Shown here one piece after another: positions 19,415 through 28,040 of a DNA stretch of 64,000 nt; the stretch's first letter is position 1; every line of letters starts with the position of its first letter. The stretch is from Micromonospora sp. WMMD1155 (lineage in GTDB: Bacteria > Actinomycetota > Actinomycetes > Mycobacteriales > Micromonosporaceae): positions 6,200,501 to 6,264,500 of the forward strand of contig NZ_CP120742.1 of the NCBI RefSeq assembly GCF_029581275.1, given 5' to 3'. The notes beneath the pieces were generated by a model that saw nothing but the letters and a program-made list of their open reading frames with translations, ran no database searches and had not been told where the DNA came from. The position numbers were made by a program, and so were the translations under genes.

Positions 19415-20206
19415 ATGTCACGCTACGACTGGGGGAAGACGCACCCGGGCATCGAACGGTTGGAGCGGGCGGTGACCGACCGGCGTGACGCCGTGGTCAA
19501 GCACCCCCTCTACGCCAATCTGGACAATCACGAGGCGCTGGTCACCTTCATGGAGCACCACGTCTTCGCGGTGTGGGACTTCATGTCCCTGCTGAAGTCG
19601 TTGCAGCGGCAGTTGACCTGCGTCACCGTGCCGTGGATCCCGACCGGGCCGACCGGCAGCCGCCGCCTGATCAACGACATCGTCATGGTCGAGGAGAGCG
19701 ACGAGCTGGGCGGCGGCTACATCAGCCACTTCGAGCTGTATGTGCGGGGCATGGGCGAGGCCGGCGCGGACACCACCGCCGTCAACGCACTCGTCGACCT
19801 GCTGCGCGCCGGGCGGCCGGTACGCGAGGCGCTCGTCGAGGCCGGGGTGCCGGACGCGTCGGCGAGGTTCGCCGCGACCACCTGGCAGATCATCGAGTCG
19901 ACCCCGGTGCACTGCCAGGCGGCGGCGTTCGCGTTCGGCCGGGAGGACCTCATCCCGGACATGTTCACCCAGGTCGTCTCGGTCAACGAGGTCAGCAACC
20001 GGCTGCACACGTTCGTCGACTACCTGGAACGGCACATCGAGGTCGACGGCGAACAGCACACCCCGATGGCCATGCAGATGCTCGCCGACCTGTGCGGCGA
20101 CGACGACACCAAGTGGCAGGAGTGCGCCGACACGGTCAACACCGCGCTCGCCGCCCGGGCCCGCCTCTGGGACGACATCCTCGCCGCCGTCAAGGGCCCG
20201 GCGTGA
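19415..20206 (+). CDS. DUF3050 protein, haem-oxygenase-like fold
   Basis: 263 residues starting two bases after the dioxygenase stop, with GGGAGG upstream. It has the DUF3050 hallmark [17 protein letters not shown], then [36 protein letters not shown] and a C-terminal [17 protein letters not shown]. The spaced Glu/His residues fit the metal-binding helices of haem-oxygenase-like diiron oxidases such as UndA and SznF, so oxidative chemistry (desaturation, C-C or N-oxidation) is possible. No DUF3050 function is certain to me. Tight coupling to the PhyH oxygenase suggests successive oxidations. Confidence 0.82.
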   Translation: MSRYDWGKTHPGIERLERAVTDRRDAVVKHPLYANLDNHEALVTFMEHHVFAVWDFMSLLKSLQRQLTCVTVPWIPTGPTGSRRLINDIVMVEESDELGGGYISHFELYVRGMGEAGADTTAVNALVDLLRAGRPVREALVEAGVPDASARFAATTWQIIESTPVHCQAAAFAFGREDLIPDMFTQVVSVNEVSNRLHTFVDYLERHIEVDGEQHTPMAMQMLADLCGDDDTKWQECADTVNTALAARARLWDDILAAVKGPA

Positions 20207-21174
20207 CCGACGCCGACCCGGTCCGGCTCTACCGCACGGTCCGGCTGATCCGCCGGTTCGAGGAGCGGGCGGTGGAGCTGGTCCACGGCGGGCAGATCGT
20301 CGGCGGCATCCACCCGTACCTCGGTCAGGAGGGGATCGCCGCCGGCGTCTGCGCCGCCCTGGGCGCCGACGACGTGCTCGCCGGAACCCATCGCGGCCAC
20401 GGGCACGTGCTGGCCCGGGGCGCGGACCCGGCCCGGATGCTCGCCGAGCTGTGCGGCCGGGTCACCGGTCTCAACGCCGGGCGGGGCGGGTCGATGCACG
20501 CCGCCGACCTGAGCCTCGGTGTGCTCGGCGCCAACGCGATAGTGGGGGCCTCCGGGGCGATCGTCACGGGCGCGGTGTGGGCGCACCGCCGCCGGGGCCG
20601 CGACACCGTCGGGGTGAGCTTCTTCGGCGACGGCGCGGTCAACGAGGGGATGCTGCTGGAGGCGTTCAACCTGGCCGCGCTCTGGCGGGTACCGGTGCTG
20701 TTCGTCTGCGAGAACAACGGCTACGCCACCACCATGCCGGTCGGCGGCGCGGTGGCCGGCAGCATCACCGGCCGGGCCGCCGCGTTCGGCATCCCGGCCG
20801 TGGTGGTCGACGGCCAGGACCCCGAGGGGGTACGCGTCGCCGCGGCCGCCGCCGTCGACCGGATGCGGGTCGGCGGCGGCCCCGAGCTGATCGAGGCCCG
20901 TACCTACCGCTTCGACGTCCACCACACCTTCGAACACGCGGTACGCCTCGACTACCGCCCGCCCGACGAGGTGACCCGGGGCCGGTCCCGGGACCCGGTG
21001 GACATCCAGGGTGCACGTCTCGCCGACGCCGACCGGGCGGCGGTGGACGCCGAGGTCGAGGCGACACTCGACGCGGCGGTGGACTTCGCCCTGGCCAGCC
21101 CGCACCCCGACCCGGCCGACGCCCTGGCCCACCTGTACGCCAGCGGCCTGACCGCCCGCACCGGAGGTGGGTGA
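20203..21174 (+). CDS. Thiamine-diphosphate dehydrogenase E1 alpha subunit (PDH-like)
   Basis: 323 residues from a GTG overlapping the previous stop. It is E1-alpha of the pyruvate/2-oxoacid/acetoin dehydrogenase family: [40 protein letters not shown] and the ThDP/magnesium motif GDGAVNEG ending in ENNGYA. With the beta subunit next door it would decarboxylate a 2-oxo acid and hand on the acyl unit. No E2 or E3 is encoded here. PglB/PglC in phenylglycine biosynthesis are a precedent for an E1 pair inside an antibiotic cluster. An aryl glyoxylate from hydroxymandelate is one candidate substrate. Confidence 0.9.
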   Translation: MTDADPVRLYRTVRLIRRFEERAVELVHGGQIVGGIHPYLGQEGIAAGVCAALGADDVLAGTHRGHGHVLARGADPARMLAELCGRVTGLNAGRGGSMHAADLSLGVLGANAIVGASGAIVTGAVWAHRRRGRDTVGVSFFGDGAVNEGMLLEAFNLAALWRVPVLFVCENNGYATTMPVGGAVAGSITGRAAAFGIPAVVVDGQDPEGVRVAAAAAVDRMRVGGGPELIEARTYRFDVHHTFEHAVRLDYRPPDEVTRGRSRDPVDIQGARLADADRAAVDAEVEATLDAAVDFALASPHPDPADALAHLYASGLTARTGGG

Positions 21175-21175
21175 G

Positions 21176-22144
21176 GTGCCCCGACTGTCGTACCGGCGGG
21201 CGTTGGCCCGGGCCCTCGCCGACGAGCTGACCCGCGACGAGGCGGTCTTCGTGCTCGGTGAGGACGTCCAGGTCGGGGCGTCGATGGTGACCACCGGTCT
21301 GGCCAAGCGGTTCGGCGTCGACCGGGTCCGCGACACCCCGCTGTCGGAGCAGGCGTTCACCAGCTTCGCCACCGGGGCGGCGCTGGCCGGGCTGCGGCCG
21401 GTGATCGAGTTCCAGATCCCGTCGCTGCTGTTCCTGGTCTTCGAGCAGATCGTCAACCACGCGCACAAGTTCCCGCTGATGACCGGGGGGCAGTGCGCGG
21501 TGCCGGTCACCTACCTGGTGCCCGGCTCCGGGTCGCGGACCGGCTGGGCCGGGCAGCACTCCGACCACCCGTACAGCCTCTTCGCGCACGTGGGCGTCGT
21601 CACCGTCGTACCGGCCACCCCGGCCGACGCGTACGGGCTGCTGGTCACCGCGATCCGCCACGACGACCCGGTGGTGGTGTTCGCGCCCGCCGGAGCGATG
21701 GACGTACGCGACGACGTCGACGACCTGTCACCGGTGCCGCTGGGCCGGGGGCGGATCCACCGCTTCGGCTGCGACGTCACGGTGGTCGCGATCGGGCACC
21801 TGGTGCACGACGCGCTCGCGGTGGCCGACGAGCTGGCCGACCAGGTCTCGGTGGAGGTGTTCGACCCGCGCACCCTGTACCCGTTCGACATCGACGGTCT
21901 CACCGAGTCGGTGGCCCGCACCGGACGCCTCGTCGTGTTCGACGACGGCAACCGGGCCTGCGGAATGGCCGCCGAGATCATCACCTCGGTGCTGGAGCGG
22001 GTGCGACTGCTCGCCCCGCCGCGCCGGGTCACCCGACCGGACGGCGCGGTCCTGCCGTTCGCGCCCGCCCTGGACCGGGCCGTACAGCCCGGCCGGGACC
22101 AGCTCGCCACCGCCATCCACCTGACCATGAAGGACACCTCATGA
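21176..22144 (+). CDS. Thiamine-diphosphate dehydrogenase E1 beta subunit (PDH-like)
   Basis: 322 residues from GTG 21176, chosen because GGAGG sits at 21163-21167. GTG 21167 would add three residues and overlap the alpha gene. Landmarks are SYRRALARALADEL, VFVLGEDV, DTPLSEQAFTSFATGAAL and IEFQIPSLLF, then the C-terminal transketolase domain PRTLYPFDIDGL. It forms the alpha2beta2 E1 with the product of the gene before it. Compared with the complete E1/E2 set at 48-52 kb it is distinct in sequence. The next gene starts inside its stop codon (ATGA). Confidence 0.9.
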   Translation: MPRLSYRRALARALADELTRDEAVFVLGEDVQVGASMVTTGLAKRFGVDRVRDTPLSEQAFTSFATGAALAGLRPVIEFQIPSLLFLVFEQIVNHAHKFPLMTGGQCAVPVTYLVPGSGSRTGWAGQHSDHPYSLFAHVGVVTVVPATPADAYGLLVTAIRHDDPVVVFAPAGAMDVRDDVDDLSPVPLGRGRIHRFGCDVTVVAIGHLVHDALAVADELADQVSVEVFDPRTLYPFDIDGLTESVARTGRLVVFDDGNRACGMAAEIITSVLERVRLLAPPRRVTRPDGAVLPFAPALDRAVQPGRDQLATAIHLTMKDTS

Positions 22145-23499
22145 TCGATCCGAACTACGCGTGGCCGGCGGCCGACCGAGCCTGGGCCGAGCTGCCCGAA
22201 CCGGCCCGTCGGGCCATGGTGGCCAGCGGGGCGGCGGCCTGGGAGCAGGTCTTCCACGGCCGGGCCACCTACAACAAGCAGTGGCGGCTGGCCCGACCCC
22301 CGGTGCTGGCCGCCGACGCCTGGCGGGAGCTGAACGAGGTCTGCGACCGCCTCGCCCAGCTCATCCTCGACGCCTGCCGCCGTCGGGCGGGCACGGCCGG
22401 TGAGCTGCGTCGACTGCTCGGCGTACCGGCGGGGGAGACTCGGCTGCTGGACGAGTCGGAGCCGCTGACCGAGGCGCTGCTGGCCGCGTACCGCCCGGAC
22501 GTGATCTTCGCCGACGGGGTGCCGAAGTTCGTCGAGTACAACATCGACAGCAGCCTCGGCGGCGGGTTCGACGCCGACACGGTCATCCAGCGGTTCGCGC
22601 ACCTCTACCAGGAGCAGGGCATCCTCGACTGCCTGCCGGCGCGGGCCGCGCCGTCCCTGCTGGACCAGCGGTTCGTGGCGATCCGCGAGGAGCTTCGGCT
22701 GCCCGACGGTGCCCGGCTGGCGCTGCTGATGGACTTCGACGCGGACTACCCCGGCCTGGACGACCCGGAGACGTTCATCCGGATCCTCGACCCCCTCGCC
22801 GTCCGGGCCCGGGACTTCGGCATCGACCTGGTCATCGCGCCCCTCTCCACCGCCACGGTGGACGCCGACGACCGCCTGGTCGTCGGCGGCGCGCCGGTCG
22901 ACGCGCTGTTCCGGTTGTTCGTGCCCAACCGGGTCACCCCGACCGCCGGCCTCGACGCGGTGGCCGGCGCTCTCGCGGCGGGCACCCTGCCGATGTTCGT
23001 GTCGGCGGCGGCCTGGCTGCTCGGCAACAAGACCACGTTCGCCTGGCTGTGGGAGGACGTGGACGGGCTACCCGCCGACGACCAGACACTGATCCGGCGG
23101 CACGTGCCGTACACGGTGCCGCTGACCGCCGAGGTGCTCGACCGGGCGCTCGCCGAGCAGGCGAAGCTGGTGGCCAAACCCGCCGACGGTTCGGCCGGGC
23201 ACGGCGTACTGCTCGGCCCGGAGTCGAGCCCGACGGACTGGGCCGACGGCGTCCGGGCCGCCGTCGAGCAGGGCGGCGCGATCCTTCAGGAGTACCTGCC
23301 GACCGACCGGGTGCCGATGGACTTCGTGCAGATCGAGACGGGTGACACGGTGACGGCCGACGTCCCGTACTCCCTGGCCCCGTACCTGTTCGGCCGCCGC
23401 GCCTCCGGCGGCCTGGCGAGGGTCGGCTACCCCGGCTGCGACGGCGTCCTCAACCTGGCCCACGGAGTCCTGCTGACCGGCGTCCTCCTGACCGACTGA
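22141..23499 (+). CDS. ATP-grasp ligase, glutathionylspermidine-synthase-like
   Basis: 452 residues. The C-terminal half has ATP-grasp features: KLVAKPADGSAGHGV as the nucleotide loop and AILQEYLPTDRVPMDF as the strand that covers ATP. The N-terminal half contains FVEYNIDSSLGGGFD, like the acid/magnesium region of glutathionylspermidine-synthase relatives. ATP-grasp enzymes of this kind join a carboxylate to an amine through an acyl phosphate. As the last gene of the operon it is a candidate for attaching an amino acid, possibly 4-hydroxyphenylglycine, to the polyketide. That role is inference. It is followed by a strong hairpin. Confidence 0.78.
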   Translation: MIDPNYAWPAADRAWAELPEPARRAMVASGAAAWEQVFHGRATYNKQWRLARPPVLAADAWRELNEVCDRLAQLILDACRRRAGTAGELRRLLGVPAGETRLLDESEPLTEALLAAYRPDVIFADGVPKFVEYNIDSSLGGGFDADTVIQRFAHLYQEQGILDCLPARAAPSLLDQRFVAIREELRLPDGARLALLMDFDADYPGLDDPETFIRILDPLAVRARDFGIDLVIAPLSTATVDADDRLVVGGAPVDALFRLFVPNRVTPTAGLDAVAGALAAGTLPMFVSAAAWLLGNKTTFAWLWEDVDGLPADDQTLIRRHVPYTVPLTAEVLDRALAEQAKLVAKPADGSAGHGVLLGPESSPTDWADGVRAAVEQGGAILQEYLPTDRVPMDFVQIETGDTVTADVPYSLAPYLFGRRASGGLARVGYPGCDGVLNLAHGVLLTGVLLTD

Positions 23500-23517
23500 A
23501 ACCCCGCCCCTCCCGGT

Positions 23518-23574
23518 TGATCATGAGGTTGGCGGGGCTCCGGGCTGCTCCTGGCCCCGCCAACCCCATGATCA
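23518..23574. terminator. Inverted repeat between convergent genes, likely bidirectional terminator
   Basis: Left arm TGATCATGAGGTTGGCGGGG plus one C (23518-23538) pairs with 23554-23574 over 21 bp with a single mismatch, leaving a 15-nt loop. It lies between the last PKS-operon gene and the leftward SGNH hydrolase, so it can stop both transcripts. The TGATCATG ends recur in the 37450-37524 repeat, which suggests a dispersed repeat family reused as terminators. Confidence 0.8.
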
Positions 23575-23610
23575 CCGGGGTCGGGCCGGGGGTCCGCGCG
23601 GGTTCCGCCT

Positions 23611-24285
23611 TCAGCGGCGGTGGGTGGACAGGAGGCGGAGGGTTTCGGCGGTGGCGATGGCGTCGCTGCGGGCGCTGCCGTGGCGGCCGTCGGTGCTGTA
23701 GAGGGTCGGATCGGCGGTCAGCGGGTGGTCGGTGAGGTGCACGTGCAGGGTGCCCAGCCGCTCGGCGAGTCGCGCGGTGTGCGCGGAGAGACGGCGCATC
23801 CGCTCCCGCAGGCCGGGGCGCACCGCCTCCGGTACCGCCGGGCTGTACGAGACGTCGAACATGCCCACCGTGATCACGTCCGCGCCGGCTCCCCGGAGGG
23901 CGACGATCATCGCGGTCAACTCCACGTCGACGCTGTCGGCGTCGTAGCGGGACCGGAAGGCGTCGTTGCCGCCGCAGACCACGAGTGCCAGGTCCGGACC
24001 GAACGCCAGCGCCGGGGCCAGTTGGGTGGCGCGGACCTCGTGCGCGCGCAGCCCGCTACGGCCGAGATTGAGGTACGCCAGACCCGGCCGGGCGGCGTCC
24101 AGTTCGGCGGCGATCCGGTCGGCCCACTGCACGTCCGGGTAGCCCGGCGTCGGCTCGCACAGACCCTCGACGACACTGTCGCCCAGTGCCACGAACCGTC
24201 GCCACGGATGCCCCCGCAACAGTGCCGCGCTCTCGCCCTCCCGCAGGCAGTACGGGTCCGTCGACTCGGTCACCGTCGATGTCAT
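23611..24285 (-). CDS. SGNH/GDSL hydrolase, cytoplasmic
   Basis: 224 residues with all four SGNH blocks: ALGDSVVEG (nucleophile Ser), a conserved Gly region LGRSGLRAHEV, VCGGNDAF (Asn) and the C-terminal DGRHGSARSD (Asp/His). No signal peptide is present. It is an esterase or lipase-type hydrolase of unknown substrate. It is convergent with the PKS operon and not clearly part of it. The ATG at 24285 gives the conserved fold about 30 residues in. A shorter start is possible but would cut into no known motif. Confidence 0.88.
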   Translation of the reverse strand: MTSTVTESTDPYCLREGESAALLRGHPWRRFVALGDSVVEGLCEPTPGYPDVQWADRIAAELDAARPGLAYLNLGRSGLRAHEVRATQLAPALAFGPDLALVVCGGNDAFRSRYDADSVDVELTAMIVALRGAGADVITVGMFDVSYSPAVPEAVRPGLRERMRRLSAHTARLAERLGTLHVHLTDHPLTADPTLYSTDGRHGSARSDAIATAETLRLLSTHRR

Positions 24286-24324
24286 GCCGGCAGGCTAGTC
24301 GAGTGATCCGGCGCTGGACAGCGC

Positions 24325-24360
24325 ATCGCCGCTCCCACCCGCCGGGGTGGGAGCGGCGAT
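24325..24360 (-). terminator. Perfect 16-bp hairpin after the secreted trypsin-fold gene
   Basis: ATCGCCGCTCCCACCC (24325-24340) and its exact complement at 24345-24360 enclose a GCCG loop. It starts 8 bp beyond the stop codon of the leftward gene ending at 24368, and lies upstream of the SGNH gene that follows in the same direction. It is a strong intrinsic-type terminator, although no U-tract follows, as is common in actinomycetes. Confidence 0.8.
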
Positions 24361-24367
24361 GTGTCGC

Positions 24368-26296
24368 TCAGGGGGTGCTGCCCGCCGGCTTGTTGAACCA
24401 GCCGTGCAGGGTCACCACCACGTGGACGGTGCCGCTGCTGGCGTTCAGGATCCTGATCACGCCGGACCGGCCGTCACCGATTCGGCCGGTGTCCCGGCCG
24501 ACCCTGGTCACCACCATCGTGGTGCGGGCGAGGTGACCTGCCGCGAAGTTCGACACCGACGTGTTGCCCACCACCGGACCGCCCGGGACGGTGTACGCGA
24601 ACATCCCGTCCTTCTCGACCGTGAGGAATCCGTTCGCGGTGGGGTGGACCGCCGTCACCGAGATGAGCGCGCCGTCCATCGCGTTCTCCGGAATGCCGAG
24701 GGCGGTGTTGAGGTTGAGGAACAGTTCGCCCTTCGCCTTGAGCGGGGCCCCGCCGTTGGCCCGGGTGTCCACCACCTGGGTGGGCTGCGTGACACGCAGA
24801 TCCGCGCCCTGGGTGGGGGATGCCGCGACGTAACCCTGCACCCTGATCACCAGATGCACGGCCGGGCCACGGTTCACGAAGGTGACCTGGCCGGCCGCGG
24901 AGAGCTTGACCGAGAGCCCCTGCGAGGTGAACCCGGCAGCGTAGTCCATCATGCTGCTCGGGTCGGCCGGGCCACCCGTCGCGTACGCGCTGAGGTAGCC
25001 GCCGTGGGCGGCGTTGGCGACGACCACGTCGACCAGCGCGCTGGTCGCTCCGGCCGGGATGACGCCGCCGGTCAGAGTGAAGGTGCGGCTGCCGTTGGTG
25101 GGGATCGTGCCGGTGGTGGTGCCGGTGCCGTCCCGGGTGTCGACCATGTGGGTGTGCTTCACCGCGACGAGGCCGCCGCCCCCGCTGGTGGTGAAGTAGC
25201 CGTGCACGTCGACCGTCACGTGCGTGCTGCCGCCCTGGTGGTAGACGGACAGTTTGCCGGTGGGACCGACCTTGACCACCTGGGTGGTGGAGATGGTCTC
25301 ACCGGTGGAGGCGTTGAGTGAGGACGTGGCCGGGCGGGGCGACCCCTGCGGGTACACCGTCAGGTAGACGTCGGTGGTCGGCCTGATCGCCGTGATGTCC
25401 GCGAGGACGGCGGTGACCCCGGTGGCGGGGACACCGCCGACCCCGAGCGCCTGGAAGTCGGTGGTGACCGCACCGGTACGCGGGCCCGTGGTGCCGCCGA
25501 CGCCGCTGCGCGTGTCCAACAGGACCCCACCGGGGTTGAGCGCCACGTAGCTGTTGCGGGTGTTCTGCGCGATCCAGGACCCGAGGTCGTCGACCCGGAC
25601 CTCGGTGGCGGTGCGGCGGGTCTCGGTCTCGGCGAGGCAGCCGCCCTGCCAGGAGCGGTCGTGCAGGGCGACCAGTTGGGGCGCGCCCGCGCCGACCCGC
25701 ACCAGTGGACCACCGGCGTCGCCCTTGCACAGGCTGGTGGCGGCGTCGCCGCCGTCGACGGTGACGGAGGTGCCCGCGACGCCGGTGACGGCGAAGGCGC
25801 CGGCGTGCAGCTTGTCGGGCACCCACTCGGTGGCGGTACGGCCGAAGCCGGCGGCCATGAGCTGCTCTCCCGCCGTCGCCGGCGCGCCGAGGGAGATCGG
25901 CGTGACACCGGTCGCCGGCCGGTCGAGCTGGGCGAGCACCACGTTGCGGGAGGGGTGGGGCACCAGCGAGGTGACGGTCATGACGTGGCCGTCGGTGGCG
26001 GTCAGGTCCGTCCGTCCGACCGTGACGTTCGTCGGGCGCGTCGGCGGCCCCGCGACGACGGGTTGACCCGGCGTGGTGAGACATTCGGCGGTGGTGATCA
26101 CCCAGGTGGGGTCGACCAGGGCGGCGGAACAGGCCCCCAGGTCGCTCTGGATCTTGGCGGTGAACAGGTAGGTGCCCGAGGGCACCGGAGTGACCCCGCT
26201 CACCGCCTGCGCGGTGGAACTGATCGTCGCGCCCGCGGCGACGGCGACGGCGAGTAACGCCGCCCGCCTCGCCCGGCGACTGCGTGTGAGACGCAT
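24368..26296 (-). CDS. Secreted trypsin-fold pseudoprotease with three C-terminal beta repeats
   Basis: 642 residues from ATG 26296 (AGGGAAGAGGGG just upstream). Signal peptide: MRLTRSRRARRAA, then a hydrophobic core, cleaved near STAQA. Residues about 35-260 are a chymotrypsin fold, but the triad is lost. The TAAHC site reads TTAECL (His to Glu), the Asp site RNVVLAQL (Asp to Asn), and GDSGGP reads CKGDAGGP (Ser to Ala). Three repeats of roughly 125 residues follow, each opening with a DTR motif (LLDTRSG, MVDTRDG, VVDTRANG) and closing with VHGYF, VQGYV or LHGWF. These are probably adhesive or carbohydrate-binding. Codon 14 is TTA. Likely an exported binding protein without protease activity. 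Confidence 0.85.
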   Translation of the reverse strand: MRLTRSRRARRAALLAVAVAAGATISSTAQAVSGVTPVPSGTYLFTAKIQSDLGACSAALVDPTWVITTAECLTTPGQPVVAGPPTRPTNVTVGRTDLTATDGHVMTVTSLVPHPSRNVVLAQLDRPATGVTPISLGAPATAGEQLMAAGFGRTATEWVPDKLHAGAFAVTGVAGTSVTVDGGDAATSLCKGDAGGPLVRVGAGAPQLVALHDRSWQGGCLAETETRRTATEVRVDDLGSWIAQNTRNSYVALNPGGVLLDTRSGVGGTTGPRTGAVTTDFQALGVGGVPATGVTAVLADITAIRPTTDVYLTVYPQGSPRPATSSLNASTGETISTTQVVKVGPTGKLSVYHQGGSTHVTVDVHGYFTTSGGGGLVAVKHTHMVDTRDGTGTTTGTIPTNGSRTFTLTGGVIPAGATSALVDVVVANAAHGGYLSAYATGGPADPSSMMDYAAGFTSQGLSVKLSAAGQVTFVNRGPAVHLVIRVQGYVAASPTQGADLRVTQPTQVVDTRANGGAPLKAKGELFLNLNTALGIPENAMDGALISVTAVHPTANGFLTVEKDGMFAYTVPGGPVVGNTSVSNFAAGHLARTTMVVTRVGRDTGRIGDGRSGVIRILNASSGTVHVVVTLHGWFNKPAGSTP

Positions 26297-26491
26297 GCCC
26301 CTCTTCCCTGTCAGCTCGGTGCTGGCCGGTGACCCGATAGGCCACCGGGCAGCTTCGATCACGTGGTCGGCCGATGCGGCCGTACGGCACCAAGACCCCC
26401 GTGAGGTCGAGGAATTCGCCTGTGGTACGGACGATAGCGGGCGGTGCGATGCAGTGCGGTCCCGTGAATCAGGGCAATGGGGACTGTCGTC

Positions 26492-27430
26492 TCAGTCAGT
26501 CAACCGGACCTCCGCCAGGTAGACGAAGGTCCGCTCCTCGTGCGAGGAGTAGTAGCTGACCCACAACAGGTCGTCGTGCCAGACCAGGCCGGGATAGCTG
26601 GTGTCGCCGCCGGAGGGCAGAGCGACCAGTTCGGTCAGCTCGCCCCGGCCGGGGTCGACGGAGCAGATCGCGGTGCGGACCCTGCCGTCGTGCAGGCGTA
26701 CCCCGGCCAGCATCCGCCCGTCCGGCAGCCGCAGCAGCGCCGGCCCGCCCACCTGGACGCCCAGGTCGGTCCAACTCCAGTCCCGGTACGGCGGCAGAGC
26801 CCGACCGAGTTGTGCGGTGGCCTCGGCCCCGTCGCGGCGCAGCAGGCAGAAGGCGGTGCCGTCCGGGGTGAAGACGAGCCCGGACTCGTTGGGGTAGCCG
26901 CCCTCGTACAGCACCGGCACCCACGGTTCGAGGTCGACGCCGTCGCTGCTGCGGTAGAGCCGGGCGAACCTCGGCTCCCGGGTGGCGTAGCCGACGCCGT
27001 ACATCGCGCCGTCGTGCCAGGCCGCCCGCCACACCCAGACACCCGGCTCGCCGACCGGGACCGGGTCGCTCCAGGCGTGACCGTCGGCCGAATGCCACGT
27101 AACCGTCCGGAACGTCTTGGCGGTGTCCCCGACGGCGGCTGCCGCCAGCAGGTGCATCCGCCCGTCGGGGCGGGGGACGAAGCGCGGGTCACGCAGGTCG
27201 ACGCCGGCCTGCCGCAGCACGGCAGACGTGCTCCACGACCGTCCGTCGGTCGACGTCAGGATCCGGATCACCCCGTCGTCACTGAGGTGGGTCCGTGCCT
27301 CGCGGAAGGCGCAGAACCAGGTCCCGCCGTGCCGGACGAGGTCGGTGAACGCGCTGTGCGGCGCGCTGTCGCCGATCCGGTGCACGGCGACGACCTCGGC
27401 GGTGATGCGGCGGGTGGGTGACGACGTCAT
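26492..27430 (-). CDS. Sialidase-like beta-propeller protein
   Basis: 312 residues from ATG 27430, preceded by AGGAGG. It shows repeated beta-propeller blades with Asp-box-like turns: STDGRSWS, SADGHAWSDP, SSDGVDLEP, and the strands FTDLVRHGGTWFCAFRE and LRDPRFVPRPDGRMHLLA. This is the exo-sialidase/BNR superfamily. No signal peptide or known catalytic Arg triad could be assigned with confidence, so enzymatic activity is uncertain. It is leftward, separated from the secreted pseudoprotease by 195 bp. A longer reading upstream to 27607 lacks homology and a ribosome-binding site. Confidence 0.75.
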   Translation of the reverse strand: MTSSPTRRITAEVVAVHRIGDSAPHSAFTDLVRHGGTWFCAFREARTHLSDDGVIRILTSTDGRSWSTSAVLRQAGVDLRDPRFVPRPDGRMHLLAAAAVGDTAKTFRTVTWHSADGHAWSDPVPVGEPGVWVWRAAWHDGAMYGVGYATREPRFARLYRSSDGVDLEPWVPVLYEGGYPNESGLVFTPDGTAFCLLRRDGAEATAQLGRALPPYRDWSWTDLGVQVGGPALLRLPDGRMLAGVRLHDGRVRTAICSVDPGRGELTELVALPSGGDTSYPGLVWHDDLLWVSYYSSHEERTFVYLAEVRLTD

Positions 27431-27537
27431 GCGCGGCGGCCTCCTGGGCGGGAAGAGCGCCGACGGTAACCGCCCCGACCGACGCCCGCGCGGCCACCAA
27501 CCGAACACCCGACGAACACCCGACCGGCCCGGGACGG

Positions 27538-27942
27538 CTAGCCGTCGGTGGGCCCCCGGTCGGCGCGGTGGGCGGCGGCGAGCCGCTTCGGGGCGCGGGC
27601 GTACCACGCCTCGGTGACCACCTCGGTCAACTCGGCCAGGCTGATCCGGTCGAGTCGGACCAGCACCGCCGGATAGCCGTCGAGGTGCGGAGTGGTGAGG
27701 TAGATCGACGGGTCGTCGGCGAGCAGGGCCTCCTTGACGCCGAGGTCGATCACCCGGACGCCGAGGAGCGGGCCGTCGGGAGCGGACGCGCCGAGGGCGT
27801 CGAGGTCAGCCCGACGCAGCGGTCGCTCCCAGACGAACATCTTGTCGCGTACCCGCCAGGCCGGCAGCCCGTCGTAGGACGGCCGCTCGGTGGTCTCCGG
27901 AAGGGCGAGGGCGATCCGGCGTACGTCATCCCAACTGGGCAT
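27538..27942 (-). CDS. MmcQ/YjbR family protein
   Basis: 134 residues starting MPSWDDVRRIALALPETTE at ATG 27942. The fold is the double-wing MmcQ/YjbR type: PETTERPSYDGLPAWRVRDKMF, then LGVRVIDLGVKEALLADDPSIYLTTPHLDGYPAVLVRLD and a final EAWYARAPKR. These small proteins may bind DNA or ligands, but their function is not established. It follows the MFS exporter gene by 98 bp in the same direction and may be in its transcript. Confidence 0.9.
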   Translation of the reverse strand: MPSWDDVRRIALALPETTERPSYDGLPAWRVRDKMFVWERPLRRADLDALGASAPDGPLLGVRVIDLGVKEALLADDPSIYLTTPHLDGYPAVLVRLDRISLAELTEVVTEAWYARAPKRLAAAHRADRGPTDG

Positions 27943-28040
27943 GGCCACACCGTACGGGCTCAGTACGACACGGTGAGCAGTTCGCCGAGCACGTGCCGCA
28001 CCCGCAACCGAGGTGCGCCACAGCCGTTCCGCCGAGGGCT

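Noticed and set aside
24368..26296. Active secreted trypsin-like protease
   Set aside because: All three catalytic positions are substituted, confirmed in the codons for Glu, Asn and Ala.
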